From contig NZ_CP041764.1 of NCBI RefSeq assembly GCF_009817885.1, positions 1,116,001-1,180,000 on the forward strand: 64,000 nucleotides of DNA, read 5' to 3'. Each line of letters opens with the position of its first letter. The first letter of the stretch is position 1. A program made the position numbers and the translations under genes. A model generated the notes under the pieces. It had not been told where the DNA came from and searched no databases. It saw only the letters and a program-made list of their open reading frames with translations. This DNA comes from Serratia rhizosphaerae (GTDB lineage Bacteria; Pseudomonadota; Gammaproteobacteria; Enterobacterales; Enterobacteriaceae). This document shows positions 1 to 9,097 of this stretch, piece by piece.

Positions 1-557
1 TGCAGGAAGCCGGTAATCGGGCTGCCGCCTTCAATCTTGAACTCCAGCTCCTTCAGCTGATAAGGCAGCAGCAGCGCCGCCTCTTCATAGGCGCGGTTGG
101 CCAGCACTTCGGCCTGCTCCGCCAGCTCGTCGCCCTTCAGGTGCGGATAGCCGGCGATGCTGTAAAAGTTGGCGGCACGCAGCCAGTGCCTGCCCGCCTG
201 CAGCGGGTCCTGCTGTTCCAGCGCGCGCTGCTGCCACTGCATGCCCTGATGCACCCACTCGTAAATCCAGTTGCCGTTACGGTAGCCCACCACGGTATCG
301 AGCAGGCGCTCGTCGCTGTGTTCCGCCGCGGAGGCCGCAATGCGCGACAGCACCTCGACAATCTCCACCGCGTCCACGCCGCGCCACGACCACAACAGGC
401 GGTTCAGCATGCGGTACCAGTTATTGGCGGTGTCGCCTTCCAGCGGCGAGTGCATGCTGGCAGAGCGGGCGTGCGGCGCACGCTGAATCAGCGTCGACGT
501 CTCGCGGTGCTTGAATGAGGGCTTGAATAAAATCTCAGAAAGGTTGGCTTGTGCCAT
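1..557 (-). CDS. frsA: FrsA, esterase / fermentation-respiration switch protein (5' part only)
   Basis: The frame opens at an ATG whose complement is at 555-557 and runs off the left edge, giving about the first 185 residues. The N-terminus MAQANLSEILFKPSFKH and internal stretches such as GYRNGNWIYEW and GYPHLKGDELAEQA match E. coli FrsA, a cytosolic alpha/beta-hydrolase-fold protein of about 414 residues. FrsA was reported to bind the glucose PTS enzyme IIA and to affect the balance between fermentation and respiration. The catalytic half lies outside the window, so activity cannot be judged. It is downstream of gpt on the same strand, as in E. coli, with about 300 bases between them that hold its own likely promoter. 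Confidence 0.93.
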   Translation of the reverse strand, partial: MAQANLSEILFKPSFKHRETSTLIQRAPHARSASMHSPLEGDTANNWYRMLNRLLWSWRGVDAVEIVEVLSRIAASAAEHSDERLLDTVVGYRNGNWIYEWVHQGMQWQQRALEQQDPLQAGRHWLRAANFYSIAGYPHLKGDELAEQAEVLANRAYEEAALLLPYQLKELEFKIEGGSPITGFL

Positions 558-615
558 GGTAACAACAGCCTCCGTAAATCTGGCGCAGGCGAAAAACGGC
601 CTGATGATTGCCTGT

Positions 616-645
616 AGTGTACCTAACTCCGGCGGCGGAAACCAA
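616..645 (-). promoter_or_regulatory. Possible frsA promoter
   Basis: On the minus strand TTGGTT (640-645) and TACACT (616-621) are separated by 18 bases and lie about 60 bases upstream of the frsA start. The match to the sigma70 consensus is moderate. No operator is recognised in the remaining 558-820 interval, and no gene is seen there. Confidence 0.35.
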
Positions 646-820
646 ACTATCTCATTGTTAAATATGCGTTAATTTTACGCATCAATGCGGCAAAAGCGCC
701 CGCTAGCGCACTGATAACTAATCCGTTTATCGCTAATAGCGGCGGAAAAAAGCGCCGGACGGCAGGGGAAAAAACGGCGGGAATTTACAAAAATAAAGCG
801 GCAGGAGGCCTGAAAATGCC

Positions 821-843
821 AACGCCCGGCATCACCGGGCGTT
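821..843 (-). terminator. Hairpin terminator downstream of gpt
   Basis: AACGCCCGG (821-829) pairs with CCGGGCGTT (835-843) around a five-base loop. It lies 15 bases past the gpt stop. On the minus strand the stem is followed by GGCATTTTC, so the U-tract is short and displaced. Termination may be partial and allow read-through to frsA. Confidence 0.55.
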
Positions 844-858
844 TCAACAGCGTGACGC

Positions 859-1317
859 TTAGCGGCCGCCGATCGGTGGGACGAAGCTGACGCCCATATC
901 CCAAGGCTGTTCGATCCAGGTATCCTGCGGGATGTCGACCACGTAGTCGTCCACCAGCGGGCGACCGGCCGGCTTGGCGAAAATGGTGACGAAGTGGGCT
1001 TTAGGATACATGTCGCGGATGGCTTTCGCGGTGCCGCCGGTATCCACCAGATCGTCAACTACGATGAAACCTTCGCCGTCACCTTCAGCGCGCTTGAGGA
1101 TTTTCATCTCACGCTGGTTGTCGTGGTCATAGCTGGAAATGCAGACGGTATCGACGTGGCGAATCCCCAGTTCACGCGCCAGCAGCGCTGCCGGCACCAG
1201 GCCGCCGCGGCTTACCGCGATAATGCCGGTCCATTTTTCGGCAGGCAGCAGGCGATGCGCCAGTTTGCGCGCTTGCATTTGCAACATATCCCAGGTAACA
1301 ACGTATTTTTCGCTCAT
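859..1317 (-). CDS. gpt: Xanthine-guanine phosphoribosyltransferase
   Basis: This 152-residue protein has exactly the E. coli Gpt length and aligns from end to end (starts MSEKYVVTWDMLQ, ends FVPPIGGR). It salvages guanine, xanthine and, less well, hypoxanthine by transfer of ribose-5-phosphate from PRPP. The type I phosphoribosyltransferase PRPP loop is visible as VVDDLVDTGGTA near residues 86-97. SRGGLVPAALLA near residues 36-47 is the other conserved loop. The enzyme is a soluble or peripherally membrane-bound tetramer in E. coli. It is divergent from pepD, and a perfect TATAAT on the minus strand lies about 65 bases upstream of the start. Nothing looks damaged. Confidence 0.98.
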   Translation of the reverse strand: MSEKYVVTWDMLQMQARKLAHRLLPAEKWTGIIAVSRGGLVPAALLARELGIRHVDTVCISSYDHDNQREMKILKRAEGDGEGFIVVDDLVDTGGTAKAIRDMYPKAHFVTIFAKPAGRPLVDDYVVDIPQDTWIEQPWDMGVSFVPPIGGR

Positions 1318-1382
1318 AAAAGGTGTCCCAGCCAGTGTAAAATCGGCTTACTAAATGTTCAGGGGAAAAAAGGTTGCGCGAG

Positions 1383-1388
1383 ATTATA
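1383..1388 (-). promoter_or_regulatory. -10 element of the gpt promoter
   Basis: The minus strand reads TATAAT here, 66 bases before the gpt ATG. A hexamer 17 bases further upstream (TGGTAT) is a poor -35, so the promoter may depend on an activator or have a weak -35. The rest of the 1318-1708 interval between gpt and pepD shows no gene. Confidence 0.5.
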
Positions 1389-1708
1389 GAGACTGGGCGC
1401 GCTGAATACCAGTTGAACCGAGGAATTGATCGCGAATTCGTTACCGCCCGCCTCTGGCGATTCATGCTGAAAAAGCCGGCAACTTCCTATAAAACCGCGC
1501 CCTTTTACCGATTATACAGCGTGATACGGCACGCGCACCGGCGCAAATAAAATGATATTCTCTGACTATCGTGCCGACGCGGCACATAGCTAGCCACGCT
1601 AACGGCAGCCGCCCCGGCCACGCGTTTATCTCCGCCGGGCATTGCCCTTAACTTAACCGCACGGCCTCCGCCGTCTGAGCCGGAAGCGCCGTCAACAGGA
1701 GACTCAAC

Positions 1709-3169
1709 GTGTCTGAATTGTCTCAACTTTCACCACAGCCGCTGTGGGACATTTTCGCCAAAATCTGCTCGATTCCGCACCCTTCTTACCATGAAGAAGC
1801 ACTGGCGCAGCATATCCTCGACTGGGCCAAAGAGAAAAACCTGCACGCCGAGCGCGACCAGGTCGGCAATATTCTGCTGCGCAAGCCTGCTACCCAAGGC
1901 ATGGAAAACCGTAAGCCGGTCGCGCTGCAGGCGCACCTAGATATGGTGCCGCAAAAGAACAACGACACCGTGCACGACTTCGCCAAAGATCCGATCCAGC
2001 CGTATATCGACGGTGAATGGGTCAAAGCGCGCGGCACCACGCTGGGCGCAGACAACGGCATCGGCATGGCTTCCGCGCTGGCGGTGCTGGCGGATGACAG
2101 CGTTGAGCACGGCCCGCTGGAAGTGCTGCTGACCATGACCGAAGAAGCCGGCATGGACGGCGCGTTCGGTCTGCAGCCGAACTGGCTGCAGGCGGATATC
2201 CTGATCAACACCGATTCGGAAGAAGAAGGCGAGATCTACATGGGCTGCGCCGGCGGGATTGATTTTATCACCACCCTGCCGCTGCAGCGTGAAGCGATGC
2301 CGGCCGGTTATCAGACGCTGAAACTGACCATCAAGGGCCTGAAAGGCGGCCACTCCGGCGCGGATATCCACCTGGGTCTCGGCAACGCCAACAAGCTGCT
2401 GGCCCGCTTCCTGTTCGCTCACGCCTCGCAGCTCGGCCTGCGCCTGCTGGAGCTGAACGGCGGCACGCTGCGCAACGCTATCCCGCGTGAAGCCTTCGCC
2501 ACCGTGGCGGTCGCCGCGGACCAGGTTGAAGCGCTGAAAGCGCTGAGCCAGGAGTTCCTGGCAACGCTGCAGAACGAACTGGCGGCAAAAGAGAAAAACA
2601 TCACCGTGCTGCTGGAGCCAAGCGACAGCGCGCAGCAGGCGCTGACCGCCGACAGCCAGCAGCGCTTCCTGGCACTGCTGAACGGCACGCCAAACGGCGT
2701 AATCCGCATGAGCGACGCGGTGCAGGGCGTGGTGGAAACCTCGCTGAATCTCGGCGTGATCACCACCAGCGACAGCGAAGCAGAAATCATCTGCCTGATC
2801 CGCTCGCTGATCGACAGCGGCAAAGACTACGTGGTCGACATGCTGACCGCGCTGGGCCAACTGGCGGGCGCCAAAGTGGCGCCGAAAGGCGGCTACCCGG
2901 GCTGGCAGCCGGACGCCGATTCAGCGGTGATGCATCTGGTGCGCGAGCTGTATCAGCGTCTGTTTAACAAGACGCCGAACATCATGGTGATCCACGCCGG
3001 TCTGGAGTGCGGGCTGTTCAAGAAGCCGTATCCGGATATGGATATGGTCTCTATCGGGCCGACCATCACCGGGCCGCACTCGCCGGATGAGCAGGTGCAG
3101 ATCGAAAGCGTCGGCCTGTACTGGCAGCTGCTGACCGAACTGCTGAAAGCCATTCCGGAGCGCGACTAA
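1709..3169 (+). CDS. pepD: Aminoacyl-histidine dipeptidase (peptidase D, carnosinase-type)
   Basis: The protein has 486 residues against 485 in E. coli PepD, and the two agree along their full length. It is a cytosolic M20-family zinc dipeptidase with broad specificity including X-His dipeptides. Visible metal or catalytic residues are His76 and Asp78 in LQAHLDMVPQ, Asp115 in LGADNGIG, and Glu145-Glu146 in MTEEAGMDG. The late histidine lies in GPTITGPHSPDEQ. The start is a GTG with an AGGAG ribosome site a few bases upstream, and it gives the family N-terminus MSELSQLSPQPLWDIF. It is a single-gene unit convergent with dinB. Confidence 0.98.
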   Translation: MSELSQLSPQPLWDIFAKICSIPHPSYHEEALAQHILDWAKEKNLHAERDQVGNILLRKPATQGMENRKPVALQAHLDMVPQKNNDTVHDFAKDPIQPYIDGEWVKARGTTLGADNGIGMASALAVLADDSVEHGPLEVLLTMTEEAGMDGAFGLQPNWLQADILINTDSEEEGEIYMGCAGGIDFITTLPLQREAMPAGYQTLKLTIKGLKGGHSGADIHLGLGNANKLLARFLFAHASQLGLRLLELNGGTLRNAIPREAFATVAVAADQVEALKALSQEFLATLQNELAAKEKNITVLLEPSDSAQQALTADSQQRFLALLNGTPNGVIRMSDAVQGVVETSLNLGVITTSDSEAEIICLIRSLIDSGKDYVVDMLTALGQLAGAKVAPKGGYPGWQPDADSAVMHLVRELYQRLFNKTPNIMVIHAGLECGLFKKPYPDMDMVSIGPTITGPHSPDEQVQIESVGLYWQLLTELLKAIPERD

Positions 3170-3178
3170 GTACGCATC

Positions 3179-3201
3179 AGGGCCGGGTTCATCCGGCCCT
3201 T
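3179..3201 (+). terminator. Terminator hairpin between pepD and dinB
   Basis: AGGGCCGG (3179-3186) and CCGGCCCT (3193-3200) form a perfect 8-bp stem with a six-base loop. It starts 10 bases after the pepD stop and overlaps the dinB stop codon. The tail after the stem is short in T, so efficiency is uncertain. It could serve both converging genes. Confidence 0.6.
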
Positions 3202-4264
3202 AACCGTCCCACGGCAGCAGCAGCTGCCGTTCTATCTGCGGATCCAGTAAGGTGACGTGCAACCCCACCAGCCGGACGCCGCGCCCTTCACGCCGCTCAC
3301 GCCACACCTGCTGCGCTACCGCCAGCAAGTCCTCCCGGTTCAGCACCGGCCAGACGTGCTCCTGCGTAGTCAGCTGGAAATCCTGAAACTTCAGTTTCAC
3401 CCCCTGACGGGCAATATGCAGGTCGGGTTTTACTTTGCGCAGACGCGCTTCCAGCTCGGGGTAGAGTTTGTCGACAATCAGCGTCTCGCACTGGGACCAG
3501 TCGTGAATATCCTCTGCCAGCGTGCGTTCCACGCCGACCGATTTACGCAGCCGCTCCGAGGAGACCTGACGTTCGTCAATCCCCTGACTGCGCTCCCACA
3601 ATACCCGGCCGAACTTGCCGAAGCGCTTTAACAGCGCGGCCAGATCGTAACGCTGCACGTCGGCGCAGGTGTGCAGCCCCAATTCTTCCAACCGCTTGGC
3701 GGTCACCTTGCCCACACCGGGAATTTTACCGAGCGGCAGCTGCTGCAGAAAAGGCGCCACCTGCGTCGGCGGGATCACATACTGTCCGTTAGGTTTATTC
3801 AGATCGGAGGCGATCTTGGCAAGAAACTTGATCGGCGCCACGCCGGCCGAGGCGGTGAGCTGCAGTTCATCAAAAATGGCCTGCCGGATTGCTTCCGCCA
3901 TCAGCGTGGCCGAGCCGTTGCACTGCGGGCTGTCGGTCACGTCCAGATAGGCTTCATCCAGCGACAGCGGTTCAATCAGCGAGGTATAGCGCGCAAAGAT
4001 CTGGCGAATATGCTGCGAGGCCTCTTTATAGGCCGCCATGCGCCCCGGCAGCAGCGTCAGCTGCGGGCACAGCTTCAGCGCCATCGCGGTCGACATCGCG
4101 CTGCGCACGCCGTAGCGACGCGCCGGATAGTTGGCGGTGCTGATCACGCCACGCCGCTCGGCACTGCCCCCGATCGCCAGCGGAATATCCCGCAGGCTGG
4201 GATTGTCGCGCATTTCCACTGCGGCAAAGAAGCAATCCATATCGACATGAATGATTTTACGCAT
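3200..4264 (-). CDS. dinB: DNA polymerase IV (Y-family, SOS-induced)
   Basis: The gene codes for 354 residues and is close to E. coli DinB over its whole length. DinB is an error-prone translesion polymerase without proofreading. The N-terminus MRKIIHVDMDCFFAAVEMRD carries the first metal aspartates (Asp8 plus backbone). The SLDEAYLDVTD motif holds the second acidic pair near residues 102-104. PGVGKVTAKRL is the helix-hairpin-helix of the thumb, and the little-finger domain follows. The open frame extends 12 codons further upstream, but that extension crosses the LexA box. The internal ATG with a GGAGG ribosome site gives the family start and was chosen. The C-terminus is short and ends LLLPWDG, so the beta-clamp motif is not obvious to me. 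Confidence 0.97.
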   Translation of the reverse strand: MRKIIHVDMDCFFAAVEMRDNPSLRDIPLAIGGSAERRGVISTANYPARRYGVRSAMSTAMALKLCPQLTLLPGRMAAYKEASQHIRQIFARYTSLIEPLSLDEAYLDVTDSPQCNGSATLMAEAIRQAIFDELQLTASAGVAPIKFLAKIASDLNKPNGQYVIPPTQVAPFLQQLPLGKIPGVGKVTAKRLEELGLHTCADVQRYDLAALLKRFGKFGRVLWERSQGIDERQVSSERLRKSVGVERTLAEDIHDWSQCETLIVDKLYPELEARLRKVKPDLHIARQGVKLKFQDFQLTTQEHVWPVLNREDLLAVAQQVWRERREGRGVRLVGLHVTLLDPQIERQLLLPWDG

Positions 4265-4281
4265 CGCGCCCTCCGGTAATA

Positions 4282-4297
4282 CTGTATAAGTATACAG
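4282..4297 (-). promoter_or_regulatory. LexA (SOS) box of dinB
   Basis: CTGTATAAGTATACAG fits the CTGT-N8-ACAG LexA consensus with an alternating AT core and flanking TA on the left. It lies 18 bases upstream of the dinB ATG on the promoter side. E. coli dinB is a LexA target, so SOS control is expected here too. Confidence 0.92.
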
Positions 4298-4416
4298 CAA
4301 AATTATCGGTACTCAATACGGGGCCTGGGCAATATCTGAATACAGGCGACGGGGAGTAAAAAAAGCGTCATTTTTCAGCCGTATGATAACGCCAGGCCAA
4401 TTTCAGGAAGGTTATC

Positions 4417-5337
4417 ATGTCTCCACTACGCGCTCTGCCCGCGCTGCTGCTACTGCTGTGCACCCCGCTGTTGAACGCCGTTGCCGCGCCGCAGCCGGCG
4501 ATTATCGCCCACCGCGGCGGCACCGCCGACGCGCCGGAAAATACCCTGCCGGCCATCCGCAGCGCCTTGGACAACGGCGCCGATGCCGTGTGGATCACGC
4601 TGCAGCAGGCCAAAGACGGCGTCATCGTGCTGTACCGTCCCGCCGATCTGCAAGCACTCACTAACGCTCGCGGCCCGGTCTCCGCCTACAGCGCCGAACA
4701 GCTGGCGCAGACGGATGCCGGCTGGGCCTACGCCCGCAGCGGCAGTCACCCGTACCGCGCGCAGGGCATCGGCATTCCCCGGCTGGCAACGGTGCTGCAA
4801 ACCTTTCCGCACGCCACCTTCTATCTGGACATCAAGTCGCCGGACGCCGATCCGGCCCGCTTCGCCCGCGCGCTGCTGACGACGCTGGAAGCGCAGCACG
4901 CCCTGGCGCGCACCCGGGTCTATTCCACCGATGCCCGTTACCTGCAAGCGCTGCCGCCGCAGATTGCGCGCTTTGTCAGCCGCGATGAAACCCGCAGCCT
5001 GCTGGCTAACGTCACCATGGCGCACCGCTGCCAGCTGCAGCCGCACGGTAATGCGCCCCGCTGGTACGGGCTGGAACTGACGCGCGAAGTCGAGGTGGTG
5101 GAAAAATACACGCTGGGCGAAGGACGCTCCAAGGCACAGCTCAGTTGGGACGATGAATCGATGGCCTGTTTCCGCTCGCAAGGGCCGGCGCGGATTGTCC
5201 TATTCGGCGTCAACTCGCCGCAGGCTTACCGGCAGGCGCAGATATTAGGCGCAGACGCGGTAATGGTGGATTCGCCCAAACAGGCGCAACGGTGGCGGGA
5301 GAAAAATCAGGGCGCGGTCAGCCGCGCCCCGGAATGA
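4417..5337 (+). CDS. Secreted GDPD-fold protein with most metal-site residues replaced
   Basis: The 306-residue product starts with a signal peptide (hydrophobic run at residues 6-20, likely cleaved after AVAA) and then a glycerophosphodiester phosphodiesterase fold. HRGG at 32-35 and PENT at 40-43 are the conserved first motifs. The family's GAD-x-x-E-x-D motif reads GADAVWIT at 54-61, so the metal-binding Glu and Asp are Trp59 and Thr61. The following HD motif reads YRP at 73-75, so the second catalytic His is Tyr. A LDIK motif stands where family members usually have E-x-K. AGGAAGG seven bases before the ATG supports the start. It is probably periplasmic. The substrate is unknown, and ordinary GlpQ/UgpQ chemistry is doubtful. 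Confidence 0.85.
   Translation: MSPLRALPALLLLLCTPLLNAVAAPQPAIIAHRGGTADAPENTLPAIRSALDNGADAVWITLQQAKDGVIVLYRPADLQALTNARGPVSAYSAEQLAQTDAGWAYARSGSHPYRAQGIGIPRLATVLQTFPHATFYLDIKSPDADPARFARALLTTLEAQHALARTRVYSTDARYLQALPPQIARFVSRDETRSLLANVTMAHRCQLQPHGNAPRWYGLELTREVEVVEKYTLGEGRSKAQLSWDDESMACFRSQGPARIVLFGVNSPQAYRQAQILGADAVMVDSPKQAQRWREKNQGAVSRAPE
5301..5329 (-). terminator. Terminator of the nqr operon
   Basis: GGGCGCGG (5310-5317) pairs with CCGCGCCC (5322-5329) around TCAG. On the minus strand the stem is followed by TGATTTTTC, a usable U-tract. It sits 18 bases past the nqrM stop, inside the last codons of the convergent GDPD-like gene. Confidence 0.65.
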
Positions 5338-5346
5338 TATCAACGA

Positions 5347-5574
5347 CTATAAAATACGGTGCTTTTCCAACTGTTCCCGGCGCTGCGCCTCTTTCGCCAG
5401 GCGCTTTTTACGCGCATCGCAGGGTTCCGGGCAGTCGCAGACTTTCTCCATCCCCAGCGCGGTGATGCCGCCACAGCTGCCCTGCAGGCTTTTGCGTTTA
5501 AACACATAGCCCAGCGACATGCCGCCGATAATCAGCAGAAATAACACGAAGGTGGCAACAAATACCGTCAGCAT
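5347..5574 (-). CDS. nqrM: NqrM, Na+-NQR maturation factor
   Basis: This is a 75-residue protein with one N-terminal transmembrane helix (residues about 3-24) and a cytosolic cysteine cluster: CGG near 34-36, then CDCPEPCDARKKR near 46-58. This is the pattern of NqrM (DUF539). In Vibrio, NqrM is needed to deliver or insert the membrane-embedded iron centre of Na+-NQR. It is the last gene of the nqr operon, 7 bases after apbE, which fits the assembly role. A hydrophilic, charged C-terminus follows the cysteines. Confidence 0.93.
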   Translation of the reverse strand: MLTVFVATFVLFLLIIGGMSLGYVFKRKSLQGSCGGITALGMEKVCDCPEPCDARKKRLAKEAQRREQLEKHRIL

Positions 5575-5581
5575 AGCGGCC

Positions 5582-6613
5582 TCACAGGATTTTCTTCATA
5601 TACGGTTCAAAGGCTGCGGAATAGCGCTCTTCAAAACCGTCGTCGGTTTTCACGATCATATAGACCGGGATCCCGAGCAGGTTGGCCAGCGCCATGCCGC
5701 GTTCCGGCCCCATCACGTCCAGCCCGGTCGACAGGCCGTCGGCGGTCATACAGGTCGGGCTGATGACGGTAATCGACGCCAGGCGGTGCTCAACCGGCCG
5801 GCCGCTGCGCGGATCGATGGTATGCGAATAGCGCACGCCGTCCTGCTCGAAGTAGTTGCGATAGTCGCCCGAAGTGGCGATCGCCATATTGCCGGGCTGA
5901 ATCACCAGCTGTGCGCGCTGTTGCGCGTCGTCGCTGGGCCGCTCGATGGCAATCCGCCACGGCTGCTCCTTGCCGTTCAGACCACGGGTGCGTACTTCGC
6001 CGCCGATATCCACCATGTAGTTTCGCACCTGCCGGGATTGCAGGTAGTTCACCACCACGTCGACGCCGTACCCCTTGGCGATCGACGACAGGTCAACATA
6101 CAGTTCCGGGATATGCTTCACCAGCGCATTGCCCTGCACCGCCAGCTTGTCGATGCCGGTCCAGGCGCGGCGCTGCGCCAGTTCTGCGGCCTCCGGCACC
6201 TGGGTTCTGCGCCCTTCCGGGCCAAAGCCCCACAGGTTGACCAGCGGCCCGACGGTGACGTCCAGCGCGCCGTCGGTCACGCGGTTAATACGCAGCGCCT
6301 CGCTGACCACCTGCGCCGTCGCGGCGGACACCGGGAACGGCGTATCGACCGCGCGGCTGCGGTTAAAGCGGCTTAGCTCTGAATCCGGCCGGTAGGTCGA
6401 CATCTGGTCATTTACCAACTCCAGACGTTTGTCGATCTCCGTCTGTATCTCGCTGGCCGACGGCGTATCGTCGCCGGGCAGATAGCGGATCGAATAGGAG
6501 GTCCCCATGGTTTTACCCTCGAGGCTCACCTGCGCCGGCCCGCATCCGCTTAATAACAAGGTGGCGCCAAGCGCCACCAGTGTTAGCCAGCCTTTCATTG
6601 CTGACGCGCGCAT
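5582..6613 (-). CDS. apbE: FAD:protein FMN transferase ApbE (lipoprotein)
   Basis: The product has 343 residues with a lipoprotein signal ending LLLSGC at residues 20-25, so it is expected on the periplasmic face of the inner membrane. ApbE attaches FMN through a phosphoester bond to threonine in NqrB and NqrC. Family motifs visible are KTMGTSYSI near 34-42, DGALDVTVGPLVNLWGFG near 114-131, and VDLSSIAKGYGVD. The late TSGDYRNYF and SHTIDPRSG motifs bind FAD/Mg. The ATG at 6613 directly abuts the nqrF stop. A second ATG five codons later gives an equally good signal peptide and could be the true start. Confidence 0.96.
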   Translation of the reverse strand: MRASAMKGWLTLVALGATLLLSGCGPAQVSLEGKTMGTSYSIRYLPGDDTPSASEIQTEIDKRLELVNDQMSTYRPDSELSRFNRSRAVDTPFPVSAATAQVVSEALRINRVTDGALDVTVGPLVNLWGFGPEGRRTQVPEAAELAQRRAWTGIDKLAVQGNALVKHIPELYVDLSSIAKGYGVDVVVNYLQSRQVRNYMVDIGGEVRTRGLNGKEQPWRIAIERPSDDAQQRAQLVIQPGNMAIATSGDYRNYFEQDGVRYSHTIDPRSGRPVEHRLASITVISPTCMTADGLSTGLDVMGPERGMALANLLGIPVYMIVKTDDGFEERYSAAFEPYMKKIL

Positions 6614-7837
6614 TTAGCCACCAAAGTCATCAAGCATGATGTTTTCATCTTCAACGCCCAAATCCTTCAGCATCTTGATCACCGCGGCGTTCATCATCGG
6701 CGGCCCGCACATGTAGAACTCGCAGTCTTCCGGCGCCGGATGGTTCTTCAGGTAGTTCTCCAGCAACACGTTGTGGATAAAGCCGGTGTAGCCGGTCCAG
6801 TTATCCTCAGGCTGCGGATCCGACAGCGCCACGTGCCAGGTGAAGTTTTCGTTCTCTTCCTGCAGATGATTGAAGTCATCTTCATAGAACATTTCACGCA
6901 GCGAGCGGGCGCCGTACCAGAAGGTAATCTTGCGCTTCGAGTGCAGGCGTTTCAACTGGTCGAAAATATGCGAACGCATCGGCGCCATACCCGCGCCGCC
7001 GCCGATAAAGATCATCTCGGCGTCGGTCTCTTTGGCGAAGAACTCGCCGAACGGCCCGGAGATCGTCACCTTATCGCCCGGCTTCAGCGACCAGATATAA
7101 GACGACATGATGCCCGGCGGCACATCCGGATTGTTCGGCGGCGGCGTGGCGATACGCACGTTCAGCATGATAATGCCTTTTTCATCCGGGTAGTTCGCCA
7201 TGGAATACGCACGCACCGTGGTGTCGTCAACCTTGGAGCGGTAGCGGAACAGGTTAAACTTGTCCCAGTCGCCGCGGTACTCTTCCGGCACGTCAAAATC
7301 GGCATAGCCGATATCGTGCGCCGGCGCTTCAATCTGAATAAAACCGCCCGCACGGAAAGGCACGTCTTCGCCGTCCGGGATCTTCAGCTTCAGCTCTTTG
7401 ATAAAGGTCGCTTTGTTGTCATTGGAAATGACTTCGCATTCCCATTTCTTCACGCCGAAGATCTCCTCCGGCAGCTCGATTTTCAGATTCTGCTTCACGT
7501 TGACCTGGCAGGCCAGGCGGCAGCCCTCTTTCGCTTCGCGCTTGGTGATATGCGACAGTTCGGTCGGCAGGATATCGCCGCCGCCTTCTTTGATCACTAC
7601 CCGGCACTGGCCGCAGGAGCCGCCGCCGCCGCAGGCCGAGGAGACGAAAATCCCCTGACCGGACAGCATATTGAGCAGCTTGTCCCCCGCCGGCGCGTGG
7701 AAGCTTTTATCCTTGTCGCCGTTGACTTCAACGGCCACGTCGCCCGTGTTCACCAGTTTGGATTTGGCAAACAGGATCAGTAGCGCCAGCACCATGACGA
7801 TGCAGGTGAACATCGCTACGCCTAAAATAATTTCCAT
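6614..7837 (-). CDS. nqrF: Na+-NQR subunit F, NADH dehydrogenase component
   Basis: This 407-residue subunit takes electrons from NADH into the sodium pump. An N-terminal membrane helix (residues 3-23) is followed by a plant-type [2Fe-2S] domain with Cys69, Cys75, Cys78 and Cys110. Next comes a ferredoxin-reductase-like FAD domain with RAYSMANYP, then the NADH domain with IGGGAGMAPMRSH and CGPPMM near the end. It matches other NqrF proteins over its whole length. It begins 27 bases after nqrE, and its stop touches the apbE start. Confidence 0.98.
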   Translation of the reverse strand: MEIILGVAMFTCIVMVLALLILFAKSKLVNTGDVAVEVNGDKDKSFHAPAGDKLLNMLSGQGIFVSSACGGGGSCGQCRVVIKEGGGDILPTELSHITKREAKEGCRLACQVNVKQNLKIELPEEIFGVKKWECEVISNDNKATFIKELKLKIPDGEDVPFRAGGFIQIEAPAHDIGYADFDVPEEYRGDWDKFNLFRYRSKVDDTTVRAYSMANYPDEKGIIMLNVRIATPPPNNPDVPPGIMSSYIWSLKPGDKVTISGPFGEFFAKETDAEMIFIGGGAGMAPMRSHIFDQLKRLHSKRKITFWYGARSLREMFYEDDFNHLQEENENFTWHVALSDPQPEDNWTGYTGFIHNVLLENYLKNHPAPEDCEFYMCGPPMMNAAVIKMLKDLGVEDENIMLDDFGG

Positions 7838-7864
7838 AAATTTTCCGCCTTTATCTCTGGGTTA

Positions 7865-8461
7865 TTACAACTGAACCCCGGAGAAGGACATAAAGCCCAA
7901 CGCCATCAGCCCGGTGGTAATAAAGGTGATGCCCAGACCGCGTAACCCTGCCGGCACATCGGCATACTTCAGTTTCTCGCGGATCCCCGCCATCGCGACA
8001 ATCGCCAACATCCAGCCGGTGCCGGAGCCGAAGCCGTACACCACAGATTCCGCGAAGTTGTAGTCACGCTGCACCATGAAGGACACGCCGCCGAAGATGG
8101 CGCAGTTCACGGTAATCAGCGGCAGGAAGATGCCGAGGGCGTTGTACAGCGACGGGAAGAAGCGATCGAGGATCATCTCCAGAACCTGTACCAGCGCCGC
8201 AATCACCCCGATAAAGGTGATGAAGTTGAGGAAGCTCAGATCCACACCGTCCATCAGCGCGCCGTCGCGCAGAATCAGGTTGTAGACCAGGTTGTTCGCC
8301 GGCACCGCAATGCCCAGCACGATGGTGACGGCAATCCCCAGACCAAAGGCGGTAGAGACCTTCTTCGACACCGCGAGGAAGGTACACATGCCGAGGAAGA
8401 ACGCCAGCGCCATGTTTTCAACGAAAACGGCGCGGACAAACAGACTGATATAATGTTCCAT
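7865..8461 (-). CDS. nqrE: Na+-NQR subunit E
   Basis: This is a 198-residue integral membrane protein with six predicted helices, and it starts MEHYISLFVRAVFVENMAL. NqrE and NqrD form an inverted-topology pair in the membrane core. Together they hold an iron centre through conserved cysteines; the Cys in FFLGMCTFL and in TVNCAIFGG are the candidates here. It lies 6 bases after nqrD in the operon. Confidence 0.98.
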   Translation of the reverse strand: MEHYISLFVRAVFVENMALAFFLGMCTFLAVSKKVSTAFGLGIAVTIVLGIAVPANNLVYNLILRDGALMDGVDLSFLNFITFIGVIAALVQVLEMILDRFFPSLYNALGIFLPLITVNCAIFGGVSFMVQRDYNFAESVVYGFGSGTGWMLAIVAMAGIREKLKYADVPAGLRGLGITFITTGLMALGFMSFSGVQL

Positions 8462-8467
8462 CGCCGA

Positions 8468-9089
<622 letters not shown>

Positions 9090-9097
<8 letters not shown>

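Noticed and set aside
4265..4300. A 12-codon N-terminal extension of dinB
   Set aside because: It would be translated from within the LexA box, and all DinB proteins start at MRKIIHVDMD-like sequence.
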